From: Carbonactinospora thermoautotrophica
GTDB taxonomy: Bacteria > Actinomycetota > Actinomycetes > Streptomycetales > Carbonactinosporaceae
DNA: 64,000 nucleotides
Assembly: GCF_001543895.1 (NCBI RefSeq)
Contig: NZ_JYIJ01000018.1
Location: 558,001-622,000 of the forward strand
Direction: 5' to 3'
The notes beneath the pieces were generated by a model that did no database searches, was not told where the DNA came from, and saw only the letters and a program-made list of their open reading frames with translations. How positions within the stretch are numbered: position 1 is the first letter of the stretch; the number at the start of each line of letters is the position of its first letter. This document shows positions 43,065 through 52,996 of this stretch, piece after piece. A program made the position numbers and the translations under genes.

Positions 43065-44366
43065 TTAGTGGGTGCCGCTGTGGGCGGGGTGGGGGGTTGG
43101 TCGGTGTGGGGGTCGTGGGCGGCGGAGTTTGTGGGTGAGGCGGATCGGGGTGGTGGGGTGTCGGCGGCGGTGGTAGTGCTGGCGTGTTTGGGTGCGCCGT
43201 TGCAGGCACAGTTCGTCGAAGAGTTGGTTGAGGTGGACGAGGACTTCGCAGTGCAGCAGCCAGTCTGTTGGGGGGATCGCGGGGTCGGAGCGCAGCAGTT
43301 CGGTGAGTCGTTCGCGGGCCTGGCGGGCGGCGGTGAGGTGGTGTTCTAGTTCACGGTCGGCGGGTTCTGGTTCTTGTCCGAGTTCTGCGGGGACCACCTT
43401 GCCGTAGGCGCGTACGGCCGCGGCGAGTTCCCGCAAGGCGCGGGTGAGGTGTTCGCCGGCTTGCGGAGGGTACATCGGTTCGTTCTCCCCGAGTTGAGCG
43501 GCGCGGTCGGTGAACGAGCGGATGAGGACGCGGATGATGCCGGCGGCGCGTTCGAGGGTGTCCAGGCCGCTGCGGAGCGCGAGGCTGGCGTGGGGCAGGC
43601 GCAGGCCGCGGGGGTTGAGCCGGAGGCTTTCTTCGGCTTGGGTGAGCGCGCGGTCGACGCGGTGGATCTCTTGTCCGAGTCGGCGGGCCTGGATGAGCCA
43701 GTCGGTGGTGGTGTGCAGGGGCACTTGGGGGGTGGTCAGTTCATCGGCCATCCGGTCCAGTAGGGCGGCCATCTGCCGGGCCAGGTCTTGTACCGCCTCG
43801 CCGGCGGGCTGGACGTGGACGGGGGAGGCCACCAGGCCGGCGAGCAGGCCGACGGCGGCGCCGAGGAGGGTCTCGACCACACGGCCGGTGGCGGTGTGCC
43901 CGTCGAGGGAGAGGACGAGCATCGCGCTGATGGGTACTTCCAGGATGTGGTCGCCTAGGCGTAGCAGGTGGCCGAGGGTGAGCGCGGCGGCGATGGTCAC
44001 TCCCAGGCTCCACCAGGTGAACCCGACGTGGGTGGAGAACGCGACGGCGACCAGCACGCCGGCTACCACGCTGGCGACCCGCTGGGCGGCGTGGCGCAGG
44101 GTCTGGTACAGGGTGAACTGTACGACCAGCAGGGCGGTGAGCGGGGCCAGCAGGGGGCGGGGGCTGCCGGGCAGCCACAGTGCGACCAGGTAGGCCAGTA
44201 CCGCGGTCACGGTGAGCCGGGTGATGAACACCGCGGTGGGTTGGGCGTGGCGGCGGATGAGCCGCAGTGTGTGTGGTGTGGGCCGGGCGGCGGCCCGCAC
44301 TGTGGGGCCGAGTCGGGCTGCCCACCGGCCGGGCACGGGAAGCACAGGACGCAGTGTTTTCCTCAT
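43065..44366 (-). CDS. FUSC/aromatic acid exporter family membrane protein
   Basis: 433 residues. About six N-terminal helices (VFITRLTVTAVLAYLVALWL, LLAPLTALLVVQFTLYQTL, VASVVAGVLVAVAFS, LGVTIAAALTLGHLL) and a long cytoplasmic helical part with LTTPQVPLHTTTDWLIQARRL. Fits the FUSC/ArAE-like efflux family. ATG 44366 chosen; an ATG at 44558 is in frame but adds an unconserved-looking polar extension. The C-terminal 40 residues are His/Pro/Arg-rich (HKLRRPRPPHRPTPHPAHSG). Substrate unknown. Confidence 0.8.
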   Translation of the reverse strand: MRKTLRPVLPVPGRWAARLGPTVRAAARPTPHTLRLIRRHAQPTAVFITRLTVTAVLAYLVALWLPGSPRPLLAPLTALLVVQFTLYQTLRHAAQRVASVVAGVLVAVAFSTHVGFTWWSLGVTIAAALTLGHLLRLGDHILEVPISAMLVLSLDGHTATGRVVETLLGAAVGLLAGLVASPVHVQPAGEAVQDLARQMAALLDRMADELTTPQVPLHTTTDWLIQARRLGQEIHRVDRALTQAEESLRLNPRGLRLPHASLALRSGLDTLERAAGIIRVLIRSFTDRAAQLGENEPMYPPQAGEHLTRALRELAAAVRAYGKVVPAELGQEPEPADRELEHHLTAARQARERLTELLRSDPAIPPTDWLLHCEVLVHLNQLFDELCLQRRTQTRQHYHRRRHPTTPIRLTHKLRRPRPPHRPTPHPAHSGTH

Positions 44367-44865
44367 CGCAGGGCGAAACCAAAACCGGGACACGGATAGA
44401 TATGGGCGTTTATGGGCGTTGCCAGCCTCCTGGGCGGCGGGCTCACCGAGGGGCTCGGCGGGCACCCACCCGTCGGCGTGCCGGTCGTGGGGCACGACCA
44501 GCAGCCCGGAGGGTGAACGCGTCAGGCGGCCGGGTGAGCGTGTCCGGGAGCCGGACACGGTCTGCCTTCGATCGCCTTACCCGCCGGCGGAACAGGGCAC
44601 GGGCATCTCAGCAGCTCGTGGCCCCGGCTCGGCGAGCCGACGCACGCTCTTAAAAGGTCCCAAGTGGGACGCCCTCGCACCTATTCCCACAAACGCCCAG
44701 GCGTCACCCTCCGGGATGGCAAGCCTGCCAACCCGGGGAGGGGGTCGTCGGCCGACACGTGCGGGCGTTTGCCGGCGCCCGGCCGCTGGGGCCGCAAAAA
44801 GCTCTCCCTGCGGCAGGACGCCGACGGCTTCGAGGCGGAGCTTCCCGGCCGGGCGGCACGGCCCC
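44367..44865. other. 499-base intergenic region
   Basis: No supported gene. Holds the FUSC upstream region with TATGGGCGTT repeats near 44400-44420, and a GTCCCA-AG-TGGGAC inverted repeat at 44657-44670. Open frames here are shadows or extensions without family resemblance. Confidence 0.5.
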
Positions 44866-45738
44866 CTACCGGGAACCGGGTACCGCTCCGGCGCTCCCCA
44901 CGGCGGCCAGGCCGCGGGCGGACGGCGTCGCGGCGGGCCCCAGGCGGGTGATCGCCGCGGGGATCAGCGGGCTGGGCAGCCGCCAGCGGAGCCGGGCCGG
45001 GATCATCAGCGCCGCCCGGCGCAGGACCCGCAGCGCCCGAGTGGTCGCCGCCTCCGAGAGGCCCGGGCGGCCGTACAGCTCGCGCGCCCACGCCGGAAGC
45101 GCCGAGTACGCGACGTGTGACAGCGGCGTCCACAGGACCGGTTCCAGCGGCGCGGTCAGCGGGCGGATGCGCGGGCGGTGCAGGAACCGCAGGATCTCCA
45201 GCGCCTCCGGGGCGGCGCGCAGGACGGGCCGCACCGCGGCGAAGTACGCCTCCAGCTCCGCCACCGAGCCCGGCGCCTCGTCCAGGCCGACCAGCGCGGC
45301 CGAACGCCGCTGCTCGGCGACGTACCGGTCGGCCTGCGCGTCGGTCAGCCGCAGCCCGGCGCGCCGTACCACGTGCAGGTACGAGCCGATCTCCGCGCAG
45401 TGGATCCACCGCAGCAGCTCGGGCTCGTCAACCCGGTGCACGCGCCCGGAGTCCGGGTCGTGCACGCGCAGCGCACGGTGGACGCGCCGCACCCGGGCGG
45501 CGGCCGTCTCGGCCTCCTCCCGCGTGCCGTAGGTGCGCACGCCCACGAACTCGGCCGTGCGCATGAGCCGGCCCCACGGGTCGGCGCGGAAGTCCGAGTT
45601 CTGCAGCACGCCGCGCACCGCGACCGGGTGCAGCGCCTGCAGGTACAGGGCGCGCACCCCAGCCAGCCACATCATCGGGTCGGCGTGCAGGTGCCAGGTC
45701 ACCGAGAACGGGCCGAACAGGCCGGGGTCGCCGGTCAT
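44866..45738 (-). CDS. DUF2236/MpaB-type oxygenase
   Basis: 290 residues. Starts GDPGLFGPFSVTWHLHADPMMWLAGVRALYLQALHPVAV; the LQALHP and the later EIGSYLHVVRRAG and HRPRI segments carry the conserved His of the MpaB/latex-clearing-protein-like haem oxygenases. Some members cleave prenyl chains or rubber oxidatively; this one's substrate is unknown. ATG 45738, with GGGAGG seven bases upstream, was taken instead of ATG 45768. Confidence 0.88.
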   Translation of the reverse strand: MTGDPGLFGPFSVTWHLHADPMMWLAGVRALYLQALHPVAVRGVLQNSDFRADPWGRLMRTAEFVGVRTYGTREEAETAAARVRRVHRALRVHDPDSGRVHRVDEPELLRWIHCAEIGSYLHVVRRAGLRLTDAQADRYVAEQRRSAALVGLDEAPGSVAELEAYFAAVRPVLRAAPEALEILRFLHRPRIRPLTAPLEPVLWTPLSHVAYSALPAWARELYGRPGLSEAATTRALRVLRRAALMIPARLRWRLPSPLIPAAITRLGPAATPSARGLAAVGSAGAVPGSR

Positions 45739-45799
45739 GGCCAACCTCCCGGGCTCCGCTTCATCCAACCACCGCGAGGCGCTGCGCCGCCGAGCGACG

Positions 45800-46558
45800 T
45801 CAGCGGACGACCGCGTTGTAGGCGGCCACCCGCGCCCGGCGGGCCGAGCGCTCCACCGGGCGTAGGACCGCGGCGCGCGCCGCCATCTCGGTCACGCTGA
45901 CCGCCGCGCCCTCGTCCTGGCGGGCGAGCGCGGCGATCGCGCCGACTCGCTCGGCCAGGCCCAGGACCCGGCGGGCGCGCGGCGGGTACCCGGGCGGCAG
46001 CTTCTCCACACCGCCGTCGTGCCGGCGGATCGCGCTGAGTGCCTCGGCCAGCTCGGGCCGCCAGCGCGCCAGGTCCAGCCGCGCCAGCTCCTCGGTCGCC
46101 GCGCGCAGCGCCTCGACCAGCTCCTGCTCGGCCTCGGGCAGCGTCGGCTCCGGGGTCGCCCACGTCGGGTTCACCGGTTCGGCCCGCCAGGTCACGTACG
46201 CGCCCTGGTCGCCCACCGGGCCGTACGGCTCCACTTCGGGCACGATCCCGAGCGGCTCCCCGCCGACGGTGAGCACCGCCTCACCCGCCTCCACCGCATG
46301 CTCGTTGAAGGCGGGCGGGCCGGGCAGCCCGAGCGGGTCCCCGGGTACGGGAAGGACCAGCCGCAGCCCGGTCACGCCGAGGCCGCGCAGCCGCCCGAAC
46401 GCCACGATCACCGGCTCCGGCTCGTCGGACACCCCGACAACCCGGTGCGTCTCGTCCGGGTGCGCCACGGCGGCCGCCGCCTCGTCCAGGCTCACCTGCC
46501 CGGCGAGGAACGCGTTACCCCAGGCCACGAACAACCCTGACCGGCATCGCTCGATCAC
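45800..46558 (-). CDS. conserved actinobacterial protein of unknown function
   Basis: 252 residues, soluble. Alternating acidic and Ala-rich segments: GNAFLAGQVSLDEAAAAV, VIVAFGRLRGLGVTGLRLVLPVPGDPLGLPGP, and the C-terminal VTEMAARAAVLRPVERSARRARVAAYNAVV. I do not recognise a domain. GTG 46558 was chosen over an upstream in-frame ATG (46726), as upstream codons read as filler and overlap the ABC promoter. It sits 61 bases upstream of the MpaB-like gene, in the same direction. Confidence 0.65.
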   Translation of the reverse strand: MIERCRSGLFVAWGNAFLAGQVSLDEAAAAVAHPDETHRVVGVSDEPEPVIVAFGRLRGLGVTGLRLVLPVPGDPLGLPGPPAFNEHAVEAGEAVLTVGGEPLGIVPEVEPYGPVGDQGAYVTWRAEPVNPTWATPEPTLPEAEQELVEALRAATEELARLDLARWRPELAEALSAIRRHDGGVEKLPPGYPPRARRVLGLAERVGAIAALARQDEGAAVSVTEMAARAAVLRPVERSARRARVAAYNAVVR

Positions 46559-46770
46559 ACCGCCAGCGTAGCCAGCGCCCCGCCCCAGGAGCGTCCGCGC
46601 GGGCACCCCGCCCGTCCCGGATCCGGCGGGTGCCCGCGCGGCGGCGGGACCCGCGGGTCCATCCGGCGCGGACCGAGCCGGAGTGCCGTAGCGGAGCCGG
46701 AGTGCCGTAGTTTCCTGTCGGTACACACGTCGATCGAGGTAGGGCGCAGCGCGAGCATCCAGGAAGGAGC

Positions 46771-47559
46771 ATGATGACCGACGTCCTGGAGATGGCCGAC
46801 GTAACCGTCGTCAGGGGCGGGCACCGGCTGCTGGACGGGGTTCACTGGTCGGTGTCGGAGGGGGAGCGCTGGATCGTGCTCGGCCCGAACGGCGCCGGCA
46901 AGACCACGCTCCTGCAGGTGGCGGCGGCCAACCTGTTCCCGACCAGCGGCACGGTCAGCGTGCTCGGCGAGCGGCTGGGCCAGGTGGACGTGTTCGAGCT
47001 GCGCCCGCGCATCGGGTTCGCCTCCGCCGCGCTCGCCGACCGGCTGCCCCGCGGGGAGAAGGTGCGCGACGTCGTGCTCACCGCCTCGTACGCGATCGTG
47101 GGCCGCTGGCGGGAGCGGTACGACGCGCCGGACACCGAGCGTGCCGACCAACTGCTCAAGCAGCTGGGCATGGCGGACTTCGCGGACCGGACCTTCGGCA
47201 CGCTGTCGGAGGGCGAGCGCAAGCGCGTGCAGATCGCCCGGGCGCTCATGACCGACCCCGAACTGCTGCTGCTCGACGAGCCCGCGGCCGGCCTCGACCT
47301 GGGCGCCCGGGAGGACCTGGTGCGGCGGCTCGGCGAACTGGCCAAGGACCCGTACTCGCCGGTGCTCGTGCTGGTCACCCACCACGTGGAGGAGATCCCG
47401 GTGGGGTTCACGCACGTGCTGATGCTGCGCGAGGGCAAGGTGGTGGCGGCCGGCCCGCTCGCCGAGACGCTGACCGCGGAGAACCTGTCGGAGACGTTCG
47501 GCCTGCCGCTCACCGTCTCCCAGGAGGCCGGCCGCTGGGTGGCCCGGGCCAGCGGTTGA
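46771..47559 (+). CDS. ABC transporter ATP-binding protein
   Basis: 262 residues. Walker [12 protein letters not shown]-loop region, signature [16 protein letters not shown], Walker [15 protein letters not shown] and the H-loop [10 protein letters not shown] single nucleotide-binding domain without a permease gene adjacent, so its partner or role (transport, ModF-like or other) is undecided. Start ATG 46771 after AGGAAGG. Confidence 0.92.
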   Translation: MMTDVLEMADVTVVRGGHRLLDGVHWSVSEGERWIVLGPNGAGKTTLLQVAAANLFPTSGTVSVLGERLGQVDVFELRPRIGFASAALADRLPRGEKVRDVVLTASYAIVGRWRERYDAPDTERADQLLKQLGMADFADRTFGTLSEGERKRVQIARALMTDPELLLLDEPAAGLDLGAREDLVRRLGELAKDPYSPVLVLVTHHVEEIPVGFTHVLMLREGKVVAAGPLAETLTAENLSETFGLPLTVSQEAGRWVARASG

Positions 47560-47646
47560 CCGCCGCTGCCAGGCGCGCCCGCCCCTGCGCGGGTTGATTG
47601 TGAAGTAATCCCTGGTGGGCAGGTGAGATCGCCGTACGATGGGGAC

Positions 47647-48069
47647 GTGGACGCCTGGGTATGGTGGCTCATCGCCGCTGCGGTCCTCGGCCTGGCTGAG
47701 ATCGTGAGCGTCAGCCTCGTGTTCGCCATGCTGGCGGGCGGGGCCTTGGCAGCGGCTGTGGTCGACATCCTCGGGGGCGGGCTCCCGCTGCAGTTCGCCG
47801 CCTTCATCGTGGTGTCCGTCGCGTTGCTCGGGGCGCTGCGACCCATCGCCCGCAAGCATCTGTACCAACCGCCGGAGACTCGGACGGGGGTGGCCGCGCT
47901 CATCGGAGCCAAGGCGCTGGTGCTGGAACGAGTGGACGCGCACAACGGCCTGGTCAAGATCAACGGGGAGGTGTGGTCCGCCCGCGCCTACGACGGCGAG
48001 AGCGTGCTCGAACCGGGGCAGACCGTGGACGTGGTCCAGATCGAGGGCTCATACGCGCTGGTGCTCTGA
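47647..48069 (+). CDS. NfeD-like membrane protein
   Basis: 140 residues. Two or three N-terminal helices (WWLIAAAVLGLAEIVSVSLVFAML, LQFAAFIVVSVALLGAL), then a C-terminal OB-fold (GAKALVLERVDAHNGLVKINGEVWSARAYDGE). NfeD proteins act with stomatin-like SPFH proteins in membrane organisation; an SPFH gene follows 38 bases on. GTG 47647 begins the first helix. Confidence 0.9.
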   Translation: MDAWVWWLIAAAVLGLAEIVSVSLVFAMLAGGALAAAVVDILGGGLPLQFAAFIVVSVALLGALRPIARKHLYQPPETRTGVAALIGAKALVLERVDAHNGLVKINGEVWSARAYDGESVLEPGQTVDVVQIEGSYALVL

Positions 48070-48107
48070 GCGGTTCGCCATTCCGACGAGTAGGAAACGG
48101 AGGCGTA

Positions 48108-49022
48108 GTGCCAAGCCTCATCACGCTCGTGGTCATCGCGATCGTCGCACTGGTCGCGTTGACCAAGGCGGTCCGGATCGTCCCGCAGGCGCACGCGTAC
48201 ATCGTCGAGCGCCTCGGACGGTACTCGCGGACCCTGAACGCGGGCCTCAACATCCTGATCCCGTTCATCGACCGGGTCCGCGCGCAGGTGGACCTGCGCG
48301 AGCAGGTGGTCTCCTTCCCGCCGCAGCCGGTGATCACCTCCGACAACCTGGTCGTGTCCATCGACACGGTGATCTACTTCCAGGTCACCAACCCGAAGGC
48401 GGCCACGTACGAGATCGCCAACTACATCCAGGCGATCGAGCAGCTCACGGTGACGACGCTGCGGAACGTCATCGGCGGCATGGACCTGGAGAAGACGCTC
48501 ACCTCCCGGGACCAGATCAACGGCCAGTTGCGGGGCGTGCTCGACGAGGCGACCGGGCGCTGGGGTATCCGGGTCAACCGGGTGGAGCTCAAGGCGATCG
48601 ACCCGCCGGCCTCCATCCAGGACTCGATGGAGAAGCAGATGCGGGCCGAGCGGGACCGCCGGGCCGCGATCCTCACCGCCGAGGGGCACAAGCAGGCGCA
48701 GATCCTCACTGCGGAGGGCGAGAAGCGGGCGGCGGTGCTGCGCGCCGAGGGCGACGCCCAGGCACGCATCCTGCGGGCCGAGAGTGAGGCCAAGGCGATC
48801 CAGCAGGTCTTCGAGGCGATCCACCAGGGCAACCCGGACCAGAAGCTGCTGGCCTACCAGTACCTGCAGGTCCTGCCGCAGATCGCGCAAGGCGACGCCA
48901 ACAAGGTCTGGATCGTGCCGAGCGAGCTGGGCAAGGCCTTGGAGGGCCTGAGCGAGATGTTCGGCCGGACCCAGGGCGAGCCGGCGCGGGAGAAGCCGCT
49001 GCGGGACGGGCAGGCGGGCTGA
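48108..49022 (+). CDS. SPFH/stomatin-prohibitin family protein (QmcA-like)
   Basis: 304 residues. One N-terminal helix (LITLVVIAIVALVALT), then the SPFH domain (IVPQAHAYIVERLGRYSRTLNAGLN...; LREQVVSFPPQPVITSDN) and a coiled-coil of AEGHKQAQI/AEGEKRAAV/AEGDAQARI/AESEAKAI repeats. It scaffolds membrane microdomains with its NfeD partner upstream. GTG 48108, with AAACGGAGG upstream. Confidence 0.95.
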   Translation: MPSLITLVVIAIVALVALTKAVRIVPQAHAYIVERLGRYSRTLNAGLNILIPFIDRVRAQVDLREQVVSFPPQPVITSDNLVVSIDTVIYFQVTNPKAATYEIANYIQAIEQLTVTTLRNVIGGMDLEKTLTSRDQINGQLRGVLDEATGRWGIRVNRVELKAIDPPASIQDSMEKQMRAERDRRAAILTAEGHKQAQILTAEGEKRAAVLRAEGDAQARILRAESEAKAIQQVFEAIHQGNPDQKLLAYQYLQVLPQIAQGDANKVWIVPSELGKALEGLSEMFGRTQGEPAREKPLRDGQAG

Positions 49023-49104
49023 CGTTCGGCACCGCCCCCGCAGGCTGTTTGCCATTAGCATCTGGCATCGTGGCGCCTTACTCAACTGATCGCCGGAGCA
49101 CCCG

Positions 49105-49857
49105 GTGACGCTCCTGGAGGGGCTCGGCGTGCTCGTCGCCGGGCTGGTCGCGGGCACGGTCAACACGGTCGTCGGCGCCGGCACCCTGGTCACGTTCCCG
49201 GTGCTGCTCGCCGTCGGGTACCCGCCGGTCATCGCCAACGTCTCCAACACGGTCGGCCTGGTCTTCGGCTCGCTCAGCGGCGCGCTGGGGTACCGCCGCG
49301 AGCTGGACGGGCAGCGCTCCCGCCTGTTGCGGTTGGGCTGCGCCTCGCTGCTCGGCGGGCTCAGCGGCGGGATCCTGCTGCTCACGCTGCCGCCGGGCGC
49401 GTTCGAGGCGATCGTGCCCGCGCTGATCCTGCTGAGCTGCGTGCTCGTGCTCGTGCAGCCGTGGCTCGCGCGGCGGGTGGCCCGCCCGCACCACACGCGC
49501 GCGCACGGCGGCCCGCTGCTGTTCGCCGGGGTGTACGCGGCCGGGATCTACGGCGGGTACTTCGGCGCCGCCCAGGGCGTGCTGCTCATCGGGCTGCTCG
49601 GGCTGCTGCTCGACGAGGACCTGCAGCGGGTGAACGCGGCCAAGAACGTTCTCGCCCTGCTGGTCAACTTCGTCTCCGCGGTGCTGTTCGTGGTGGTCGC
49701 CGACGTCGACTGGCGGGCCGCCGCGCTGATCGCCGTCGGCTCGACGGTCGGCGGGCAGCTCGGCGCGCTGGTCGGCCGCCGGCTGCCGCCGGTCGCGCTG
49801 CGGGCCTTCGTGGTGACGGTGGGAGTCGCCGCGGTCGTGCGGTTGCTCGCCGTCTGA
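49105..49857 (+). CDS. TauE/SafE-family permease
   Basis: 250 residues, about eight helices. Two similar halves with GTVNTVVGAGTLVTFPVLLAVGYPP and YGGYFGAAQGVLLIGLLG, the TauE/SafE (DUF81) signatures. The family exports sulfite, sulfoacetate or other small organics. GTG 49105 with CCGGAG upstream. Alone, so the substrate is unknown. Confidence 0.9.
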   Translation: MTLLEGLGVLVAGLVAGTVNTVVGAGTLVTFPVLLAVGYPPVIANVSNTVGLVFGSLSGALGYRRELDGQRSRLLRLGCASLLGGLSGGILLLTLPPGAFEAIVPALILLSCVLVLVQPWLARRVARPHHTRAHGGPLLFAGVYAAGIYGGYFGAAQGVLLIGLLGLLLDEDLQRVNAAKNVLALLVNFVSAVLFVVVADVDWRAAALIAVGSTVGGQLGALVGRRLPPVALRAFVVTVGVAAVVRLLAV

Positions 49858-49876
49858 ACGCCTCGGGCACGCCCGG

Positions 49877-49901
49877 GAATCAGCATCCGAAGATCGGGTA
49901 A
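49877..49901 (+). promoter_or_regulatory. weak candidate sigma-B type promoter for the DoxX gene
   Basis: GAAT-N15-GGGTAA fits a GNNT/GGGTAW pattern used by actinobacterial stress sigma factors, 36 bases upstream of the DoxX start. The -35 is poor; treat as a hint. Confidence 0.3.
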
Positions 49902-49936
49902 TAGTCGTACGTGAGACATCTTCGGAGGTGTGTCCG

Positions 49937-50356
49937 ATGGATGCGCTTGTCCTCATAGGTCGCGTACTGTTCGCCCTCGTCTTCCTCGCCTCCGGTCTGA
50001 GCCACCTCACCCAGTCGGCCGGCATGGCCGGGTACGCGCGGTCCAAGGGCCTGCCCTGGGGCCGGTTCCTGGTCCTCGCCAGCGGCGTGTGGATCATCGT
50101 CGGCGCCCTGCTCGTCGTCTTGGGCCTGTGGAGCGATCTCGGCGCGCTCATGCTGCTGGTGTTCCTCCTGCCGACCGCCTTCCTCATGCACGCCTTCTGG
50201 AAGGAGACCGACCCGGTGGCCCGGCAGAACGAGATGGCGCATTTCCTCAAGGACGTCTCGCTCGCCGGGAGCGCGCTCGCTCTGTTCGCGCTGTTCGCCT
50301 ACGAACCGGGTCTCGGGCTCACCCTCACCGGGCCGCTGTTCCGGCTGGGCGGCTGA
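49937..50356 (+). CDS. DoxX family membrane protein
   Basis: 139 residues, four helices (LVLIGRVLFALVFLASGLSHLTQ, FLVLASGVWIIVGALLVVLGL, ALMLLVFLLPTAFLMHAF, ALALFALFAYEP). DoxX/DoxD-like small membrane proteins are associated with redox stress and quinone-linked oxidation; the precise role is unclear. ATG 49937, eight bases after GGAGG. Confidence 0.9.
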   Translation: MDALVLIGRVLFALVFLASGLSHLTQSAGMAGYARSKGLPWGRFLVLASGVWIIVGALLVVLGLWSDLGALMLLVFLLPTAFLMHAFWKETDPVARQNEMAHFLKDVSLAGSALALFALFAYEPGLGLTLTGPLFRLGG

Positions 50357-50411
50357 CTCCGGCCACCGGGGCGCGTTGACGTGATCGCCCGCGGTGTGCT
50401 GGAGTGCGCAC

Positions 50412-51371
50412 GTGTCCAGCTACTCCAGATCCACCGGTCTACTGGTCGGCCTCGTGCTCGACGCATACCTGGCGGATCCGCGCCGGGCGCACCCCGTAGC
50501 CCTGTTCGGGCGCGCCGCCGCAACCCTTGAGCGCCGCGTCTGGGCCGATTCCCGGCTGCGCGGGGCGGCCCACGCCGGAGCCTGCGTGGCGGGGGCGACC
50601 GCGCTCGGCGCGCTGCTCGCCCGCGCCAGCCAGCGCCACCCGCTGGCCGAGGCCGCCGTCACCGCACTCGCCACCTGGGTCGTGGTGGGCGGCACCAGCC
50701 TCCACCGCGAGGCCAGGAACATGGCCGACCTGTTGGAACAGGGCCGGTTCGCCACCGCCCGCGCCCGGCTCGGCAACCTGTGCGCCCGCAACCCCGACGG
50801 CCTGGACGAGAAGGCGCTCACCCGCGCCACCGTCGAGTCCGTCGCCGAGAACACCTCCGACGCGGTGGTGGCGCCGCTGCTGTGGGGCGCCGTCGCCGGG
50901 GTGCCGGGCCTGCTCGCGTACCGCGCGGTCAACACCCTCGACGCCATGGTCGGGTACCGGAACGAGCGGTACGAGCGGTTCGGCTGGGCCGCCGCCAAGT
51001 TGGACGACCTCGCCAACTGGTTGCCCGCCCGGGTCACCGCGCTGCTCACCGTGGCCGCCGCGCCGCTGGTCGGCGGCTCGCGCGCGGAGACCTGGCGCGT
51101 CCTGCGCCGCGACGGCGCCCGCCATCCGAGCCCCAACGCCGGCCGCTGCGAGGCGGCCGCCGCGGGCGCGCTCGGGCTGCGGCTCGGCGGCGCGAACCGG
51201 TACGGCACGCACGTCGAGCACCGGCCCGAGCTGGGTGACGGCCGCCCGCCGGAGGTGCTCGACATCCGGCGGGCGGTCCTGCTGTCCCGCGCCGTGTGCC
51301 TGCTCGGCGGCGGGGTCGCGGCCGGGCTCGCCCTGCTGGCCGGACGTCGCCCGCGGAGCAGGCGGGCGTGA
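50412..51371 (+). CDS. cbiB: adenosylcobinamide-phosphate synthase
   Basis: 319 residues, several membrane helices. CbiB/CobD signatures: [80 protein letters not shown] and [18 protein letters not shown]. It attaches aminopropanol phosphate to adenosylcobyric acid. GTG 50412 chosen. Its stop overlaps the cobQ start (GTGA), so the two are translationally coupled. No riboswitch is visible upstream of this pair. Confidence 0.95.
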   Translation: MSSYSRSTGLLVGLVLDAYLADPRRAHPVALFGRAAATLERRVWADSRLRGAAHAGACVAGATALGALLARASQRHPLAEAAVTALATWVVVGGTSLHREARNMADLLEQGRFATARARLGNLCARNPDGLDEKALTRATVESVAENTSDAVVAPLLWGAVAGVPGLLAYRAVNTLDAMVGYRNERYERFGWAAAKLDDLANWLPARVTALLTVAAAPLVGGSRAETWRVLRRDGARHPSPNAGRCEAAAAGALGLRLGGANRYGTHVEHRPELGDGRPPEVLDIRRAVLLSRAVCLLGGGVAAGLALLAGRRPRSRRA

Positions 51372-52996
51372 CCGCACGGCGCACCGGTGCCCTGCTGGTC
51401 GCGGGCACCACCTCAGACGCGGGCAAGAGCGTGCTCACCGCCGGGCTGTGCCGCTGGCTGGCCCGTCAGGGCGTGAAGGTCGCGCCGTTCAAGGCCCAGA
51501 ACATGTCGCTCAACTCCGTGGTCACGGCCGACGGCGCGGAGATCGGCCGGGCGCAGGCCATGCAGGCCGCCGCGGCCGGGATCGAGCCCGAGGCGGCCAT
51601 GAACCCGGTCCTGCTCAAACCGGGCGGGGAGCGGCACAGCCAGGTGGTCCTGCTCGGCCGGCCCATCGCCGAGGTCGACGCGATGTCGTACCGCGATCTC
51701 AAGGCGCGGCTGTTCGACGTCGTCCTCGACGCGCTCGCCAGCCTGCGGTCCCGTTTCGACGTGGTGGTCTGCGAAGGCGCCGGCAGCCCCGCCGAGATCA
51801 ACCTGCGTGACCGCGACATCGCCAACATGGGGCTGGCCCGGGCGGCCGGGCTGCCCGTGGTCGTCGTCGGCGACATCGACCGGGGCGGGGTGTTCGCCGC
51901 CCTGTACGGCACGCTGGCCCTGCTCTCGCCCGAGGACCAGGCCCTGGTCAGCGGATTCGTGATCAACAAGTTCCGCGGCGACCACGCGCTGCTCGGGCCC
52001 GGGCTCGACCGGTTGCGGTCCCTGACCGGCCGCCCCGTGCTCGGCGTGCTGCCGTGGGCCGAGGGGCTGTGGCTGGACGTGGAGGACTCCCTCGCGCTGG
52101 ACGCCCGCGGCTCGGTCGCGCCCCCGGCCGGGCGCGGCGTGCTGCGGGTGGCCGTGATCCGGTACCCGCGCATCAGCAACTTCACCGACGTGGACGCGCT
52201 GGCCCTGGAACCCGGCGTCGTGGTCTCGTTCGTCACCCGTCCGGAGGAGGTCGCCGACGCCGACCTGGTCGTCCTGCCCGGGTCGCGCGCCACCGTCGCC
52301 GACCTGGCCTGGTTGCGCTCCCGCGGCCTGGACGCGGTGATCGCCCGGCGGGCCGCCGAGGGCCGTCCGGTGCTCGGCATCTGCGGCGGGTACCAGATGC
52401 TCGCCCGCGAGATCGTCGACGAGGTGGAGAGCGGGGCCGGCGCCGTGCCCGGGCTCGGCCTGCTGCCCACCCGGGTGCGGTTCGGGCGCGACAAGATCCT
52501 CGGTCGCCCGTCCGGCGTCACGGTGGGCTCCGGCCTGCCGGTGACCGCGTACGAGATCCACCACGGCGTGGTGTTCGTGGAGGGCGGCGAGCCGTTGTTC
52601 GAGGCTCCCGCCGAAGGTGGCGAGCCGTCGTTCGAGGCTCCCGCCGCAGGCGGCGAGCCCCGGACGCCGCGGGATGGCCGGGCCGAGCCGCTGGCCGGTG
52701 ACGCGGGCCTGGCGGCGCGGGGGTACGAGGGCTGCCGGGTCGGCGCGGTGTGGGGGACCACCTGGCACGGCGTGCTGGAGAACGACGCGTACCGGCGCGC
52801 CTTCCTCGCCGAGGTCGCCCGGGCCGCCGGCCGGGACTTCACGCCCGCGGCCGACATCTCGTTCGAGGCCGCCCGCCAGCGTCGCCTGGATCTGCTCGGC
52901 GACCTGGTGGCCGAGCATTTGGACACCGGCGCGCTGTGGCGGCTCATCGAGGGCGGCGCGCCGGCAGGCCTGCCGTTCGTGCCGCCCGGCGGGTGA
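51368..52996 (+). CDS. cobQ: cobyric acid synthase CobQ
   Basis: 542 residues. N-terminal ATP-binding ([21 protein letters not shown]), [10 protein letters not shown] and the glutaminase half with the nucleophile Cys in [10 protein letters not shown], and the C-terminal His in [13 protein letters not shown]. It amidates adenosylcobyrinic a,c-diamide at b, d, e and g to give cobyric acid. GTG 51368 overlaps the cbiB stop. An 11-residue unit ([11 protein letters not shown]) repeats twice, with a partial third copy, just after the catalytic His (near residue 405), an insertion unusual for the family. Confidence 0.96.
   Translation: MTARRTGALLVAGTTSDAGKSVLTAGLCRWLARQGVKVAPFKAQNMSLNSVVTADGAEIGRAQAMQAAAAGIEPEAAMNPVLLKPGGERHSQVVLLGRPIAEVDAMSYRDLKARLFDVVLDALASLRSRFDVVVCEGAGSPAEINLRDRDIANMGLARAAGLPVVVVGDIDRGGVFAALYGTLALLSPEDQALVSGFVINKFRGDHALLGPGLDRLRSLTGRPVLGVLPWAEGLWLDVEDSLALDARGSVAPPAGRGVLRVAVIRYPRISNFTDVDALALEPGVVVSFVTRPEEVADADLVVLPGSRATVADLAWLRSRGLDAVIARRAAEGRPVLGICGGYQMLAREIVDEVESGAGAVPGLGLLPTRVRFGRDKILGRPSGVTVGSGLPVTAYEIHHGVVFVEGGEPLFEAPAEGGEPSFEAPAAGGEPRTPRDGRAEPLAGDAGLAARGYEGCRVGAVWGTTWHGVLENDAYRRAFLAEVARAAGRDFTPAADISFEAARQRRLDLLGDLVAEHLDTGALWRLIEGGAPAGLPFVPPGG
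52583..52657 (+). repeat. 33-bp in-frame repeat inside cobQ
   Basis: Two full units (52583-52615, 52616-52648) and the start of a third encode GGEPxFEAPAx. Nearly identical at DNA level, so the expansion is recent and in frame. Confidence 0.85.

Noticed and set aside
44212-45120. 302-codon plus-strand ORF antisense to FUSC and MpaB-like genes.
   Set aside because: Low-complexity Arg/Gly/Pro translation; clearly a shadow of two well supported minus-strand genes.
50299-52600. Long minus-strand frames opposite cbiB and cobQ.
   Set aside because: Typical GC-rich antisense shadows; the plus strand has full cobalamin enzymes.
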